The position numbers were made by a program, and so were the translations under genes. A stretch of 64,000 nucleotides of DNA, from the NCBI RefSeq assembly GCF_042453785.1, contig NC_091677.1, positions 7,101,501 through 7,165,500 on the forward strand. Direction: 5' to 3'. Source of the DNA: Malus domestica. Lineage: Eukaryota > Streptophyta > Magnoliopsida > Rosales > Rosaceae. The notes beneath the pieces are model-generated. The model was not told the origin of the DNA, ran no database searches, and was given only the letters and a program-made list of their open reading frames with translations. How positions within the stretch are numbered: the first letter of the stretch is position 1; the number at the start of each line of letters is the position of its first letter. Below, in pieces: positions 21,620-33,421 of this stretch.

Positions 21620-22497
21620 TTTGCTTTGGCTAGCAGCAAACTCGTAGTACAACATCTTCCTGGTGGTTTAGAATTTTCAGGAAAGTACAACTGCAAACCA
21701 CCACCACACACACACAACCATTCAAACCCTAAAAACTTTAAAACAAATTAATATCCACCACAAGAACCAAACTACTCGATCGAGTTTAGATCGAAATGCT
21801 AACAAGACTCTTTCAAAATGATATTTTTTAAGGATTCTCTATCACAGTTTAATGTTAATTTTCGTATTAATATTATAAAATATTATGCAAAAAATATGAA
21901 TAGCAAAGAGTTTACGGAGAATGTCTTGATGCCCTTAAACTCATGAAAGGAAGAGAGTTTAATGGGGCGGAGGATCTTTATTTTTTACGCATCTTCTATA
22001 TGGGGAATCCAATCCGTTGGAGCACATGTTTATATGTAATCAATCTCGGAAATCCATGTGCTCAATTTTCAGATGTAGCTCTCGCCAAGTTACCATCATG
22101 CATCATGCATGTGCCCATTATTCTTGGCACGTCGTTGATGTATATCAGGTTTCCAATCTGGTGGCCATTGACATGTCCTTATGGAAGCTAATTTACATTC
22201 ATTGTCATTTCGAGCCTTGTGTTTACAGAATTGGAATGATTTACTATACTGCCCATCTCTTTCATGTAGAATGCCATGTCAAGTGTGATGTACACGTATT
22301 CTCACGTACTCACCATCGTGATAAGTCCTTGTACTGATATTGTAAAACCATGATACACATTTTCGTGCTTATTCGCCTACTCCTGCATCTATCTTGTGTA
22401 AAGTGTTAGACATTCACGGTTGCGTTTAATCCTCACTGTTTTCACGACTTATTAATTTTTCTTTCGTTCTGCTAAAAGATTTATATTCTTGATGCAG

Positions 22498-22627
22498 TGG
22501 TCCTCAGAGATTTGACTGGGATCGGAGTTCTCAAGCGTGGGTTTATAGGAGGACCAAAGCTCATTTATTGAAAATTCTAGAGAGTGAGTTGGAGGAACTG
22601 TGTGGTGAACCCATCAGCCTCTCGTAA
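22498..22627 (+). pseudogene. Duplicate terminal exon of frataxin
   Basis: These 130 bases are identical to frataxin exon 5 (17751-17880), including the stop codon, and are preceded by the same acceptor context CTTGATGCAG. The reading phase would match exon 4. It could therefore act as an alternative last exon that gives the same protein with a different 3' UTR, or simply be an inert copy. No other frataxin exon lies nearby. The intron and 3' flank around it differ from unit 1 by several bases and small gaps, while the exon does not differ at all. Confidence 0.85.
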
Positions 22628-25600
22628 ACCGCCTCAAAAGTTAGGTAATATAGTTTCACTTGGAAATTAATTCGCTGTACTCGTAGTTTTTCTTCCAGAA
22701 CACATATTTGGGGTCCTCCACAGTTGAATATAATCTTATCTTGACTAGTTATTGTCTGAAAATTTGTTTTTTGTGTGAATAAACAACATGCTTAATGGGA
22801 AGGGAACTTCATTTCGTTTCGCCAATTTTCTTGCAATGCAATTGTCTTCTAATTTCCTTTTGTGTTCTTTGGTCTCGCTGGGAAACATTTCACTGTGCAA
22901 CTTATGACCTATTTTCAATTTGTCCACTCGACTTTTAATTTGTTATGAGCCCCTCCAATCCTTTAAACCATGCCAATTTGCTCATTTTCTCTTGGTAATC
23001 AGAACTTTTTATATTATAAATAATTTTGTAAAGATTCTTTGTGAAAAGTTAATTAAAACTAAAATCGTTTAGTCAATTGTAATCAATTGTAATAAATAAA
23101 TTGACAGTTAGTAATGTTTTTATCGAATCCGTCCATCTGTTTTTATACAATTCAACGACTAAATGCTCTAGTTTTAGGGAGTTTTTTTTGTAGAGATGAT
23201 CTATATATGGTGACATATAATATAAATTTTGTAGAGATGATCTTTTATATAGTGACTTATAATATAACAGTTCTGATTATAAGCATGAAGTTCTGTGAAT
23301 AGTTTACAATGTATTTTAAGTAGGAGTTTCTACTCAATCTTTGAGGACCCAAGTCCTTTTCATTAAAAAGTCTTGCGGCAAATCGGAATAGAATATTAAA
23401 AGTCGCAATGCAAAAAATCAATTAAAAGTAAGGTAATTTAGTCATCAAACTATTTAAAAACAAATGAACGGTATTGGTACAAGCATTACGAACCGTCTCT
23501 GTATTTGCTATAATAGATTGACTAAACGATCTTAGTTTTAATTTATTTTTGTAGAGATGATATTTACAGTATGATTCATAGTATGAATGGTTCTGATCAT
23601 AAGAACAAAGTTCTGTGATTAAAACACTAAGAATTTTGAGTAGGAGTTGTTACTCAAATATGAGTAGGAACTCCTACTCAAATATGAGTAGCCAAGTATT
23701 ATTCATACTAATAAGTTCAATGGCTTTGTTAAAAGTAGGGTAGTGTTCTCCACACATTCATGTTTATCTCCAACACTTCTTGTTAATTTTTGTCATTTGA
23801 TTTTTTTCAATTCATTCGATTCGATAGTCGAAAATTAAGAGAAGTGTGTATGAGGTAAAACAATGGTGGGTTGTATGTCCTTGAGGTACTAGGGCACTTT
23901 ATACACCCCAACTCTATGGATGATGATCTTCTTTGGATCTTCTTTGTAGGGATCTGGATAATCAATTAATCGTGTTTGTTTATCGTACATCGTGCGGTCA
24001 GTTTTCGTTAAGTACTGTTTGTACTTAAATAAAAAAATTCAAAATAATTTCTGACATCACAATATATGATGAACAGATACAATTGCTTGTTCATTTCGAT
24101 TCCTACAAAGAGGATACAGATAGGATTCTAATCCCAACTCTATGATCACAGCCACAAAACTTTAATTCGACTTCTAGGTACAAGTGCTTTTCCGCATAGT
24201 GCCTGGCTAGCACCTGCTGGTTTTATGTATTAAACAAATAATGGATATTTTACAGAAAAAGAAACGCTGTGTTGTGTCTCTTCCGAGTTGCAAAGGATTA
24301 AGGATAGAATTAAGATTGAATAATCCTCGGATTGGTACTAAATAAAATATTTTGGTTGACATAAAAGTCTCGATTCCGACTAGAGTTGAGATCAGATGAT
24401 CCCTCTCAATTATTTACTCATTATATGACCTAACATACGTCATGTTTGAAACTACTTCTAAAATAATTAAAATATTTTTGAGTTAAAAGAAGCACTTGAA
24501 ATATTTTTTGGATAGAAGCATTTGCTGTGTGTTTCTTTCATGAAGTACTTCAATTGCTTTTTCAAGAAGTACTTATATTTTTATTAAAAATTTGACATGC
24601 TTCTAATAGAAGCACTTTTGGTGGAAGCATAATCATCTCTAATTGGGCAATATATCTATCTACGGTTTATAAAATTTACAAATTTGTACTATTATATCCA
24701 CCTCCGATAATGACTGAAAGTTGAGGATATAATATCCAGTTGTATACAAGAATATTCCGTTAAAATCAGATAAAAGCACCAGTGCATGAGTTGCACTGAT
24801 CCATTAGACAATTGATTTTGCTTGGTTGAACTATTACAATTTTAATCCAGCATTTTAAACACTTCTGTATTATAGAAAAACCTAATATTTCAACGAATTT
24901 CAACATGACATGTGTATTTTAGAAAAATAACTACCCGAATAATTGAGCAGATTACAATGTGTTTATTATGCTTATTTGCCATCAATGTCACACTCATAGT
25001 GTTTAAGATCAACGGTTCCTATTGATCCATTTAATTTTGGATACCAACTTAGTGGTTGCTATTATACCATGGCACTATTAAGTTTCTGTCTGCAAGCTCA
25101 AAAGGGCAAGCATAATGCAAGTGTACTGATTCAGTACAAAGCTCCTTTCGTAAACAGCATACTTTCTGCGGTTGGTTTGTTCTCTTAAATATCCCCTCTG
25201 CCAATTTGGGTGGCCAGAAACCAAGTGAAAATTTAGATCAACCTCCATCGTTCAAGGTGGGAAAGGAAACAAACATTTCACCCAAAATCATGTGAGAGTA
25301 ATATTCTAATTGAGGAAGTTTATCTGCAAGTGATCGATTGTATCTGTGGATATGATTTCTCTCGTCAACCAACTGCATCAAGGGTTTGAATTTTCTGAAT
25401 GCCTCTATCCTTAGTCTAGTTTATGGTAGAAATATTGTTTGTAATAGAAAAAAAAAAGGAGGAAGTTTATAGAAAACATTTTTCAGAAATGTTTATGTTT
25501 GTAATTTAGCTAGAACATTGATTGGCTTCTTACATTACAGTTGCCCAAGCACATGTTTAGTGATTGTTAATCATTAATGAATGTAAATTCCACAATCTGT

Positions 25601-26188
25601 CAATTGAGAAAACCTTTGATATGATTGTCTGATTAGTTAAATAGTTGTGCACTCTCACAAAAAATCGAATCCACTATAGGTACCGTCAACTCCTTCAATG
25701 CATACAAGCCCATTCTTTGTGAGAATGACCGAACCAGCTGGCCGATCAGGCTCTCTTACTAAAAATTTCCTTCAATGAATGACTGATAATCGTCCATGCT
25801 AGTATCATTTATCCTCCAGTTTAAATAACATTTTACAAAGAATGGGATGAAACACAATCCTTTTGTCACTCCAAGTGCCAGGAACATAAAGCTTCATTTG
25901 TCACCATCATGGTGTCATATTTCATCAAGTCATGGTCGGTAGAAAAACCTAAGATAAATAAAAGCACCTACCATGCTTTTGCTTTGGCTAGTAGCAAACT
26001 CGTAGTACAATATCTTCCTGGTGGTTTAGAATTTTCAGGAAAGTACAACTGCAAACCACCACCACACACACACAACCATTCAAACCCTAAAAACTTTAAA
26101 ACAAATTAATATGCACCACAAGAACCAAACTACTCGATCGAGTTCAGATCCTTTGTGCGAAATACCAAAAAAAAAAAAAAAAAAAAAC

Positions 26189-26328
26189 AGTTTTAACAAA
26201 ACACTCAACGTACTGTTTCCTTTTAACGAAAAATCACATTTTTAACTTTTACTGTCACCATTCATTATACCTTTAAACATGGTTTTCATTAAAAAAGAAG
26301 TTTATTTGGACTTTTCGTTAGTTTTTCT
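26189..26328. mobile_element. Short MITE-like insert, unit 2 only
   Basis: An insert starting GTTTTAACAAAACACTCAAC and ending CTTTTCGTTAGTTTTTCT, flanked on both sides by runs of A, so the exact duplication cannot be read. Its words (TTTTAACGAAAAATCACATTTTT, GTTAGTTTTTCT) match the family at 18677 and 19615. Unit 1 lacks it (compare about 21787-21800). Confidence 0.55.
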
Positions 26329-26462
26329 AAAAAAAAATGCTAAAGAGACTCCTTTAAAATGAGATTTTTTAAGGATTATTTGTCACAATTTAACGTTAAT
26401 TTTCGTGTTAACATTATAAAACAGTGTGCCAAAAATATAAATAACAGAGAGTTTACATAGAA

Positions 26463-28433
26463 TCTCATTTTGAAAAAGTTTTCTTAACATTTCTCGCATG
26501 GTAATTTGCAAAGGTTATTATTATTCTTTCTGAACAATTAACAACCCTTAAAAACGTACCAAAACAAAGTGATTAAGTAAATTAAGAACATATGATTGGG
26601 TGATGAACTTGTGGTGTCTGCTGAGAGCCTCTCTCAACCACAACCTGGTTACGTGGGAGATTTATTCGTATTATTTTATGATAATCTCTGATTAATGATT
26701 TGATGGCCGACCATGGACCTTACATTAATCAACAAATAAAGATAACGGATAAGATGCTAATCTCATGTTCTTCGTTAATCAACTTTGTTTAAGGTCTTAA
26801 GCTAGATATTTGTTGAGAGAAAAGAATAAACAAACATACACAGATATCCAAACCAATGTTAACCACTATGATTAGAACAAATTAAAGTAAAGTACGTAAC
26901 CTTCGACCTACTAACAAATAAAGTTATGACATGGGATGGGAGGGTGTCTTATACTCTCATGCTTAAGCAATATTGTTGCTAAAACCCACCATCTTGTAAA
27001 AACCAGTCAATATCAACTCCCCTTCTCTCCTATTTTACAGGAGAATAGAAACTGTGGTAGTTTAGAGTTGTTTGATTAGAGTAGCTTCGTATCATGTGAG
27101 TTAGATAAATATGACATGTCCCAAATTTTTGTAGAACTTGTCTTAGAGTGATGTAATTTGGTTGCTCCTACATAAGGGTGCATGAAAATGTCTAGGATAT
27201 TAATCAAAGGTTGAGAATTTGGAGAACAGCTGCTACGCCTTGGCTGTTGGTGCATATGATACCTACGACACGATTGATCAAAATTTGCTTGATTGTCAAT
27301 ATGCACAAAAAATTAGAATTTGATAATGATATGATACAAACATTTGAACGGTTAAATTTAACTGATCGTAATTTCAACACCAATAATATATCGACGGTGA
27401 GAATTCTCCAACACGTGTGGTGCTTGTGACGTGCGGGAGGTTATCATGGGTCATGACACAACGTTGGCTTTAAATCACAACACAATGTGTTCAAAGGACA
27501 AACAAATCACAGCACAAAGAAGTCCCAATCTAGTGTGTTGAACGATGACTTGATGTATGGACTAGGGTTTACTTGCGTGCCACAGAAATTGGCCATGGCA
27601 TTTTCTGACAACTGCCACGACCCTTCACGCCACCTTCAATCCATCAACTCCACTCCTCTGAGGACTCGGTCGTTTCATCTCCACCACACATCATGTGCTC
27701 CCTTCTACTGGCGCCGTGCTATTTTATCACAATAAATGCTCGTTTGGTATTGCTGTGTTTTGAAAAAAAAAAACTGTTTCTGTTGTGTTATGAGAATAAA
27801 TACATTTTTGTTGCTTTACGTTTTCAGTTTTTTTCACAAAAAATTATGAAAAAAGCTGTGTTGAAGTGTTTACCAAACACCTTTTTGAACTAAGTTTTTT
27901 TTTTATACCCACTTTTTTTTTAAATCATCTCAATAACAAACCAGTACTAAAATCTATAGACCTGGCTTCTCTGCCCTCTCACTTCCCATACACCCCCATC
28001 CCCTCCTATTTATACGGTGACGATTAAGTCACATTAACATTTTCTATTACTATTATTTTTTTGTCTTATTATCTCTTTAAAAAAATCAATATAAAATATT
28101 GATATGCCTTAATCATAACCGCACAAAATAAAAAAAAGATAAGAGTATGAAAAGTGGAAAGGTAGAGAAGCCGGGTCCAAAATCTATTCCTTCCAGAAAC
28201 ACGTCTAAATAAATTCACCGTCAAAATATTCTAGTAAGTTATGTTATCAGATTATTAATACAGACCATCCGTGTTCGAGCCGGATCGTCCACGAACAAAG
28301 ATTTACTCGATTAATAATTCGGATTAACGGCCGGACTAAAATCATCCAACCCTACTTAAAAAGGGAAAACATAATAAGGTACTTCAATACAAGAAAGAGA
28401 AAGAAAAAGGAAATGGCTAATCTTGCAAATTAC
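26463..28433. other. Spacer without recognised gene
   Basis: Apart from the fold-back MITE at 27958-28178 no feature is supported. The small open frames near 27076-27900 have no family resemblance. Around 27735-27890 the words GCTCGTTTGGTATTGCTGTG and TTTACCAAACACC are inverted partners and look like a worn non-autonomous transposon. Confidence 0.45.
27958..28178. mobile_element. Fold-back Mutator-type MITE, relative of 21400-21619
   Basis: A 221-bp element with inverted ends (GACCTGGCTTCTCTGCC and GGTAGAGAAGCCGGGTC) and a loop of the same type as the 21400 copy (AACATTTTCTATTACTATTA ... AATATAAAATATTGA). It is flanked by a perfect 9-bp repeat AAAATCTAT (27949-27957, 28179-28187). It is more diverged between its arms than the 21400 copy, so it is probably an older insertion. 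Confidence 0.8.
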
Positions 28434-28567
28434 AGAAGGATGTGCTATCCACACACTCAATTTTACTTCTCACACGTCCCTTAATACTTTCAGTCCGTTG
28501 ATCTTCTTCAATTCATCTGATCTGACGACCAAAAATTAAAAAGGTATATGAGAAGTAATCACACCCC
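28434..28567. mobile_element. MITE, same family as 12934-13085
   Basis: Shares GATGTGCTATCCACACACTC, ACTTCTCACACGTCCCTTAA, the core CAATTCATCTGATCTGACGA and GAGAAGTAATCACACCCC. It lies about 250 bp beyond the stop codon of the B-box gene. The right arm is shortened compared with the other copies. Confidence 0.65.
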
Positions 28568-28816
28568 ATTACAAAATAGTATTTTTACAAAATAATGGCA
28601 CGACGTAAACATGAAGAATCGGAAATTTAAATTAGTAAAATAAAAAGAAAAAATTTAAACAAATTGCGTGACTAATACGAAATTAACTACGGATCTAATC
28701 AGGAACCGCTGAGTTGAGACTGTTGTAAGTAAAAAGAATTATCCATCATCCCCACATCAGACGGCTACAAGCCTCCAAAGCGTAAAAATCGACGGCTTCA
28801 GATCCTTCATTAAATT

Positions 28817-29627
28817 TTACGGATTGTCTTGCCGGCGAAATCTCCTCGTGGACTCAATAACGGGCGAGGACAGGGAACCCGGCCGGTTTAGATCGATCCT
28901 CCGGTCTTTTCGAGGTCTCGATGAGTCAACCGAAGTCGCTCCGTCGTCGGGTTCGGTCCGACCCGCTCGAGCTGCCTTAGCCGAGCCACACCTCCGGTGA
29001 GGACATGAACGGTCGAGGTCGTCGACCTGTGATGTAAAACGCACGAATCTTAGCAGTTGAAAAATGAAAGACGATTCTGAAATCAACGGAAACAGAGAAG
29101 TAACGTACCTGAGAGCGAAGATCCGACGCGGTTTCTCTGAATCGCTTCAACGAAACGGCGGTGGCGTCTTCGGAACTATCTCCATCGCCATTGTTGGACG
29201 CAGTCGCAGACTGCTCGCTGCTCGATGCGCTCGAAGTCGGCGGAGGCGGCGTCGCCGTCGAAGACAACGGCACCACCTGATTATCTCCGCCCTCATCATC
29301 ATCGGCGTCATCGTCGTCCTCAATCTCATCGTTGTCGGAATCGAATTCATCATCATTACCGTCCTGGCTCACCTCCTCCTCCTCCTCGTCTCTGCTTCCG
29401 TCTCGTACAACGCAGCTCTCGCAAACCGAAAAAGTGTGGCCGAGCTTTTCGCCGGAGGCATTCCACGGCGTCGGCGATTGGCACCCGTGGCAGAGGAGGC
29501 TCCTGGAGTGGCGAGCCACCAGAAAATTGGCGCCGTGGACCTTGGCGTCGCAGTCCCAGCACAGCATCGCCTGGTCCGATTCGCAGAAGATTCTAGCGGG
29601 AAGCCGGCAGAGCTCGCAGTTCTTCAT
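28817..29627 (-). CDS. B-box zinc finger protein, group V (BBX28/BBX29-like)
   Basis: Two exons (29627-29109 and 29026-28817) join in frame to about 242 aa. One N-terminal B-box is visible: C4ELC7, C15ES D18, C23WDC26, H31, H40, followed by LLCHGCQSPTPW. There is no second B-box and no CCT domain, which places it in Arabidopsis group V; the closest layout I know is BBX28/BBX29 (MK.CELC..PA..YCESDQA.LCWDCD.KVHGANFLVA.H). A serine/aspartate/glutamate-rich middle (residues ~80-150) also matches those proteins. BBX28-type factors act in the nucleus in light signalling and flowering, often by binding HY5 or CO-like partners rather than DNA. The C-terminal exon is basic and contains DLNRP, close to but not an exact EAR repression motif. 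Confidence 0.9.
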
Positions 29628-29793
29628 CTCTCTCTTGATTGCAAAGGACGCAGAGTCCGCCTTCAGTTTCTGGAAATTTCTTTTCTCGCAGCTTCTTTGT
29701 GTTTTCTCGGAAAAAATTATTCTCTCTCTTCTGCAAGTTCGGGATGGGATGGGATGGGAAAGAAGGGAAAAGAAAAGAATTGGCCACTTGCAG

Positions 29794-29803
29794 TTATTTA
29801 TAG
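29794..29803 (-). promoter_or_regulatory. TATA box of the B-box gene
   Basis: CTATAAATAA on the minus strand, about 170 bp before the start codon, which leaves a leader of roughly 135-140 bases. Position and sequence fit a plant core promoter. Confidence 0.55.
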
Positions 29804-30079
29804 CAACAACCCTGCTTTTTTATTTCATTTACGATTTTACCATTCTTGAACATGTTTTTGACACATCAACTACTTAAATAATTTAATTTCAAGAGCAACC
29901 ACTTTGCTACTCATGATTAAATAGGAACTCTTATTTAATTAGTACAAGGTTTTATGTTTATAATCACATCTGTTTGTATTATGAATCACTGTATAAAGAT
30001 TATTTTTTGTAAAAGATAAATTAAAATTAAGGTCGTTAAGTCAATTATTTTAACAAATACATAGACGGTTAGCAATGCT

Positions 30080-30543
30080 CATTGTTCTAAAAATTCCCGC
30101 CTAGGCCTTGTCTAGGCGCTAGGCGGTTGACCATCATCCCGATTAATGCCTAGGCGTTTGAAAATTAAAAATTGACGTCTAGACATGCTAAGATGCCTGC
30201 CTAGACCTTCTAGGCACCCGCCTAGGTTGTGACTCATTTAGACAGAAAATAGATAAATTTCATTTTGTATTTTTTTTTTCAATAAACGGTAAGAAATTTG
30301 TTGAATACTTAAATAAATACACATTATATGCATATGTTTCCCATATTTTTATTATGTTCTAATACTTCACAATATATATGTTATTCTATTTTGTAGTTTA
30401 TAATGAAATTATATATATTTTAAGTATAAATTGACATTTATTTACACGAAATAATAATAGATTTACTTAAATCTGCCTAGTCTGCCTAGGCGCTACGCCT
30501 CAGCTCCTCGTATGACTAACGCCTAGTCTTTTTTAGAACCTTG
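30080..30543. mobile_element. Non-autonomous hAT-type transposon
   Basis: The ends are inverted repeats (CATTGTTCTAAAAATTCCCG and, read from the other side, CAAGGTTCTAAAAAAGACTA), with many CGCCTAGGC-type words just inside both ends. It is flanked by an 8-bp repeat with one mismatch (GCAATGCT 30072-30079, GTAATGCT 30544-30551), as expected for hAT. It is 464 bp long with no coding frame. Confidence 0.75.
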
Positions 30544-30703
30544 GTAATGCTTTTACCAAAAGACATTAAATTTAATTGATATTTTGCAGATACGATCTTT
30601 ATATAGTGATTTATAATATAAAATGTTCTATAGAGCAATAAATATAACAATCTATTTTTGTACTACTTTTGCCCGTACCTGTTATTTGTAGTTGATTGCA
30701 TAT

Positions 30704-30840
30704 ATTACGGTTTAATAGTATTTCTCTTTATTTGTATTGAGATATTTTAAATTCGATTCTCACTAAATACGAGTTTAAACAATATTATTACTAATTCATT
30801 CTAATGCTAAGACCATACGTAGGTAATATCATATTTTAAA
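30704..30840 (+). mobile_element. Degenerate SINE, relative of 2194-3049
   Basis: Aligns by eye with the SINE at 2194: ACGGTTTAATAGTATTTCTC, TTTAAATTCGATTCTCAC (B-box part), then AATATTATTACTAATTCATT. Much more diverged than the first copy and without a clear A-rich end. Confidence 0.45.
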
Positions 30841-31065
30841 GAAAGAAATTTTTTTACTGACGATGAAATCGGACCAAGTAACAAAGGGCACGGAGGTCAT
30901 TTCCAAGTAGAAAACGGTGCAGAAATTCTTTGGGTGGCGTGTGAGGATAGCACCAAAATAGTCCAAGGGTTTCAAAGGGAGGAGGACCAAAGACGGAGGC
31001 TGTGGTGCTCCGCGGCGCCAGGTGTCGGCTCGTCAGGGAACAAAAGCTATGTGTGGTCTATATAT

Positions 31066-31236
31066 CGAGAAATTTTTAGTTACCACGGAAACACGAGTGG
31101 TACATTCTGTGTTTTTATGTAAGTAGTGATAAATTTTATTTTTTAAATTATTAACTTTTTATCACACATATCCTACTATTTGTAAAACAACATATGATAT
31201 ATGATTCTGTGTGACGATTACATTGAAAAAACTATC
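31066..31236. mobile_element. MITE-like repeat (ATTTTTTAAATTATTAACTTT core)
   Basis: Shares with 36809-36966 and 58785-58914 the core AAATTATTAACTTTTTA followed by CACACATATC and a GTGATGTACCA-like part. Starts with GAGAAATTTTTAGTTACCAC and ends TTGAAAAAACT, an imperfect inverted pair. Low-copy local family without coding capacity. Confidence 0.45.
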
Positions 31237-32332
31237 GTATATATCTAGGGGCCTTCAGTCTATTGCCTCCTTGGTTGGTGGTGCAGACTTGCGAGGATAT
31301 TTTTAAAAATCTGGCGGAAAATGTCGTCCAGGTGGCATATTTCAGTGCAAGGGAGATTGTAATGTGGCTTACGTGGCGGAATTTGAGCCAACGGACCACG
31401 TGGGTCTGCACCTGCAAACGGATTTGATCATCAATTACGTGTACTGTGGGCCCGGGCTCGTTCGATTTTCAGCCTTGCATTTCGCGGCTCCGAATCTTGT
31501 TCTCCAATTCCTGGAGTCTTGAGTCTTCCCATACGCGTTTATTAAATATTTTAATATTAAAATAATAATATAGAAAGATGTTTTTTATTTATATTTTTAT
31601 TTTGTAATAAACAAAAATAGAAATCAACTATAAATAAGCTGCCCACTATCTTTGAAAATAAATTATTTAAAACTTCGGGAAAAAAATAACAAAAACGAGG
31701 GAGCACACACAGTCTTTATACTAGTCTTTTGGTAATTGTGTTTGCTGCTACGTGGCTCTTTCTCAGCCGTTGGTCTAAGGTCCATCAATTTCTTATCGGA
31801 TGCCCCCAAAGGGACGTCCATCTAGTAACTAATGAGTAACGGTTTTCAAGTGTGTGTGCTTACAAATCACAAGTGACTTAGCTAGTAAAAAAATGCTGGG
31901 CCAAGCCCAAAGCCCAAAGCAGATTTGCACACTTCCTTTTCCCAAAACAACTGGACGGCGTTATCTGCGGCAACCAAATCTCAATGCTAAACCCAGAGTT
32001 CCACCGGTAAATACTTTCAGTTTTTTCTTCTTCTTTTTTTTCTTTAGAAAAGGGGAACACATGGTGGCTTGCCACGATAGGTCATCATTCTAGATGTCGG
32101 AAAGACTGATAGAGATATTTTAGTTTTTCCTTATCTAACATCATGCGATTCACCAGCATCAATAATCGAATCCAGCACCAATAAATACTTCCATTTCACT
32201 AACGCCATTTTGAAACTGTGAATTACCCTATTGATGATCAATGATTGAAAATGTTCTCAGCCTAGATCCCTAATTTCCTTTTCAGAGTTAAATTGGTGCG
32301 CACAGTTGAAAGCAGAGTACTACATTTATCAT

Positions 32333-32430
32333 CAATTTATATCATTTTTTGTATCTTCTCTCTAATAGAGATAAGGTCCAACAACATATGTGGGTCTCAT
32401 CTCTATTAGAAAAATGATACAAATAAATTG
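32333..32430. mobile_element. Small fold-back repeat
   Basis: Arms CAATTTATATCATTTTTTGT ... CTAATAGAGAT and ATCTCTATTAG ... ATACAAATAAATTG are inverted partners around a short loop (CCAACAACATATGTGGG). It resembles a short MITE; no target duplication was identified. Confidence 0.5.
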
Positions 32431-33373
32431 TAAGAACATCATTTTCGATAAATAAATGAAATAAATCGATTATGTAACTGTTAATCGAATTGCATACTAA
32501 GCGGGGTTAATGTCAGCCATATGTAGGTCTATTATGTACTTCTACGCTTAAACGTAAATGTATTATGCTCTAATAAGTTATAGTATTTGGTCAAATTTGC
32601 ATCAAAGGACCTCAATTAAAAACCTAGATGGTAGCCAAACATCATTAATCAAGTTTATAAACACGGTGATTAAGAATCCAATATCAAAGGGCAATCGCAA
32701 AATAGGCAAAATTGGAAAACTAAATCATCATATTAGGGTTTCTTCATGCCCTTGCAAAGGTGTTTAGTTATGCATATCATAATAATAACAATAAAGGTCA
32801 ACGATGGTGTGCTCCTAAGCTCTTTCTTAATTGACAAAAAAAAAAAAAAAGACCTCTCTTTCTTTTGGACGAATTTATGCTTATGGTGACATGTAGAGAG
32901 CTTAATTAGAACACTTTATTTATAATAGAAAAACTCTAAAAAGTCGGCTAAAAACTCTCATAAAAAGAAACAAAATCGACCACAAACAAGGAAAGAATTC
33001 TTCTTGACTTGATAAACACATCACACTTTGCATCCCAAATTGGGGCCTTTCCACTATCTAGAAAATTCTGTAAAAATACAAAACTTGGAGACCAATCTCT
33101 TAGATTACCAAGCATATATGGCACGACATTTGAAAAATCGGAGAAGCCTTTAAATCTTCATTCTCCCACAACTGCATAGTTCTGTTGAGAATTTAACTTT
33201 CACGGGATTGATTTGCAAAATTGAAACGTTTGGGTCCGTTAAAAAAATATGAAATTTGGACACAACAATCCTTCACATCTTAGCTTCCTTCTTGAGTTGG
33301 CCTTGCATCAAACACCTTCAGAAAGTTGATTTATCATAAAAAACGTCCCAAGTTCGCAAATTGGCTGAAAGTA

Positions 33374-33374
33374 A

Positions 33375-33421
<47 letters not shown>
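33374..33421. repeat. (AAT)n microsatellite
   Basis: Sixteen consecutive AAT triplets, no interruption. Likely length-polymorphic. Confidence 0.9.

Larger units (their letters stand above)
17174..21918 (+). repeat. Tandem segmental duplication, unit 1
   Basis: A 4.7-kb direct repeat unit, highly similar along its length to unit 2 (21919-26462). It begins in frataxin intron 4 (GAATGTCTTGATGCCCTTAA), includes the last exon and 3' flank of frataxin, and then about 3.9 kb of non-coding sequence. It differs from unit 2 mainly by small changes and by MITE insertions at 18677, 19615 and 21400 that unit 2 lacks. The word AGAAT occurs at the left border, at the junction and at the right border, compatible with a microhomology-based origin. 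Confidence 0.9.
21919..26462 (+). repeat. Tandem segmental duplication, unit 2
   Basis: Second copy of the 4.7-kb unit, in direct orientation and directly abutting unit 1. It carries the last frataxin exon (22498-22627) but none of the other exons. It has its own insert at about 26189-26328 and about 90 bp near 24425-24515 that unit 1 lacks. By eye, non-coding differences run at a few percent. Confidence 0.9.

Noticed and set aside
22017-22337. Open frame in duplication unit 2 with many His and Cys
   Set aside because: The matching unit 1 sequence (17281-17590) breaks the frame, and it lies in what is frataxin intron in unit 1.
29064-29849. 261-codon plus-strand open frame
   Set aside because: Antisense to the B-box gene; long only because the GC-rich acidic region of that gene has few stops in the other strand.
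31890-32012. GGCCCA cluster with leader-like sequence and splice-donor-like end
   Set aside because: Looks like a promoter and first exon but no coding exon or domain follows in the next 1.5 kb, so no gene is called.
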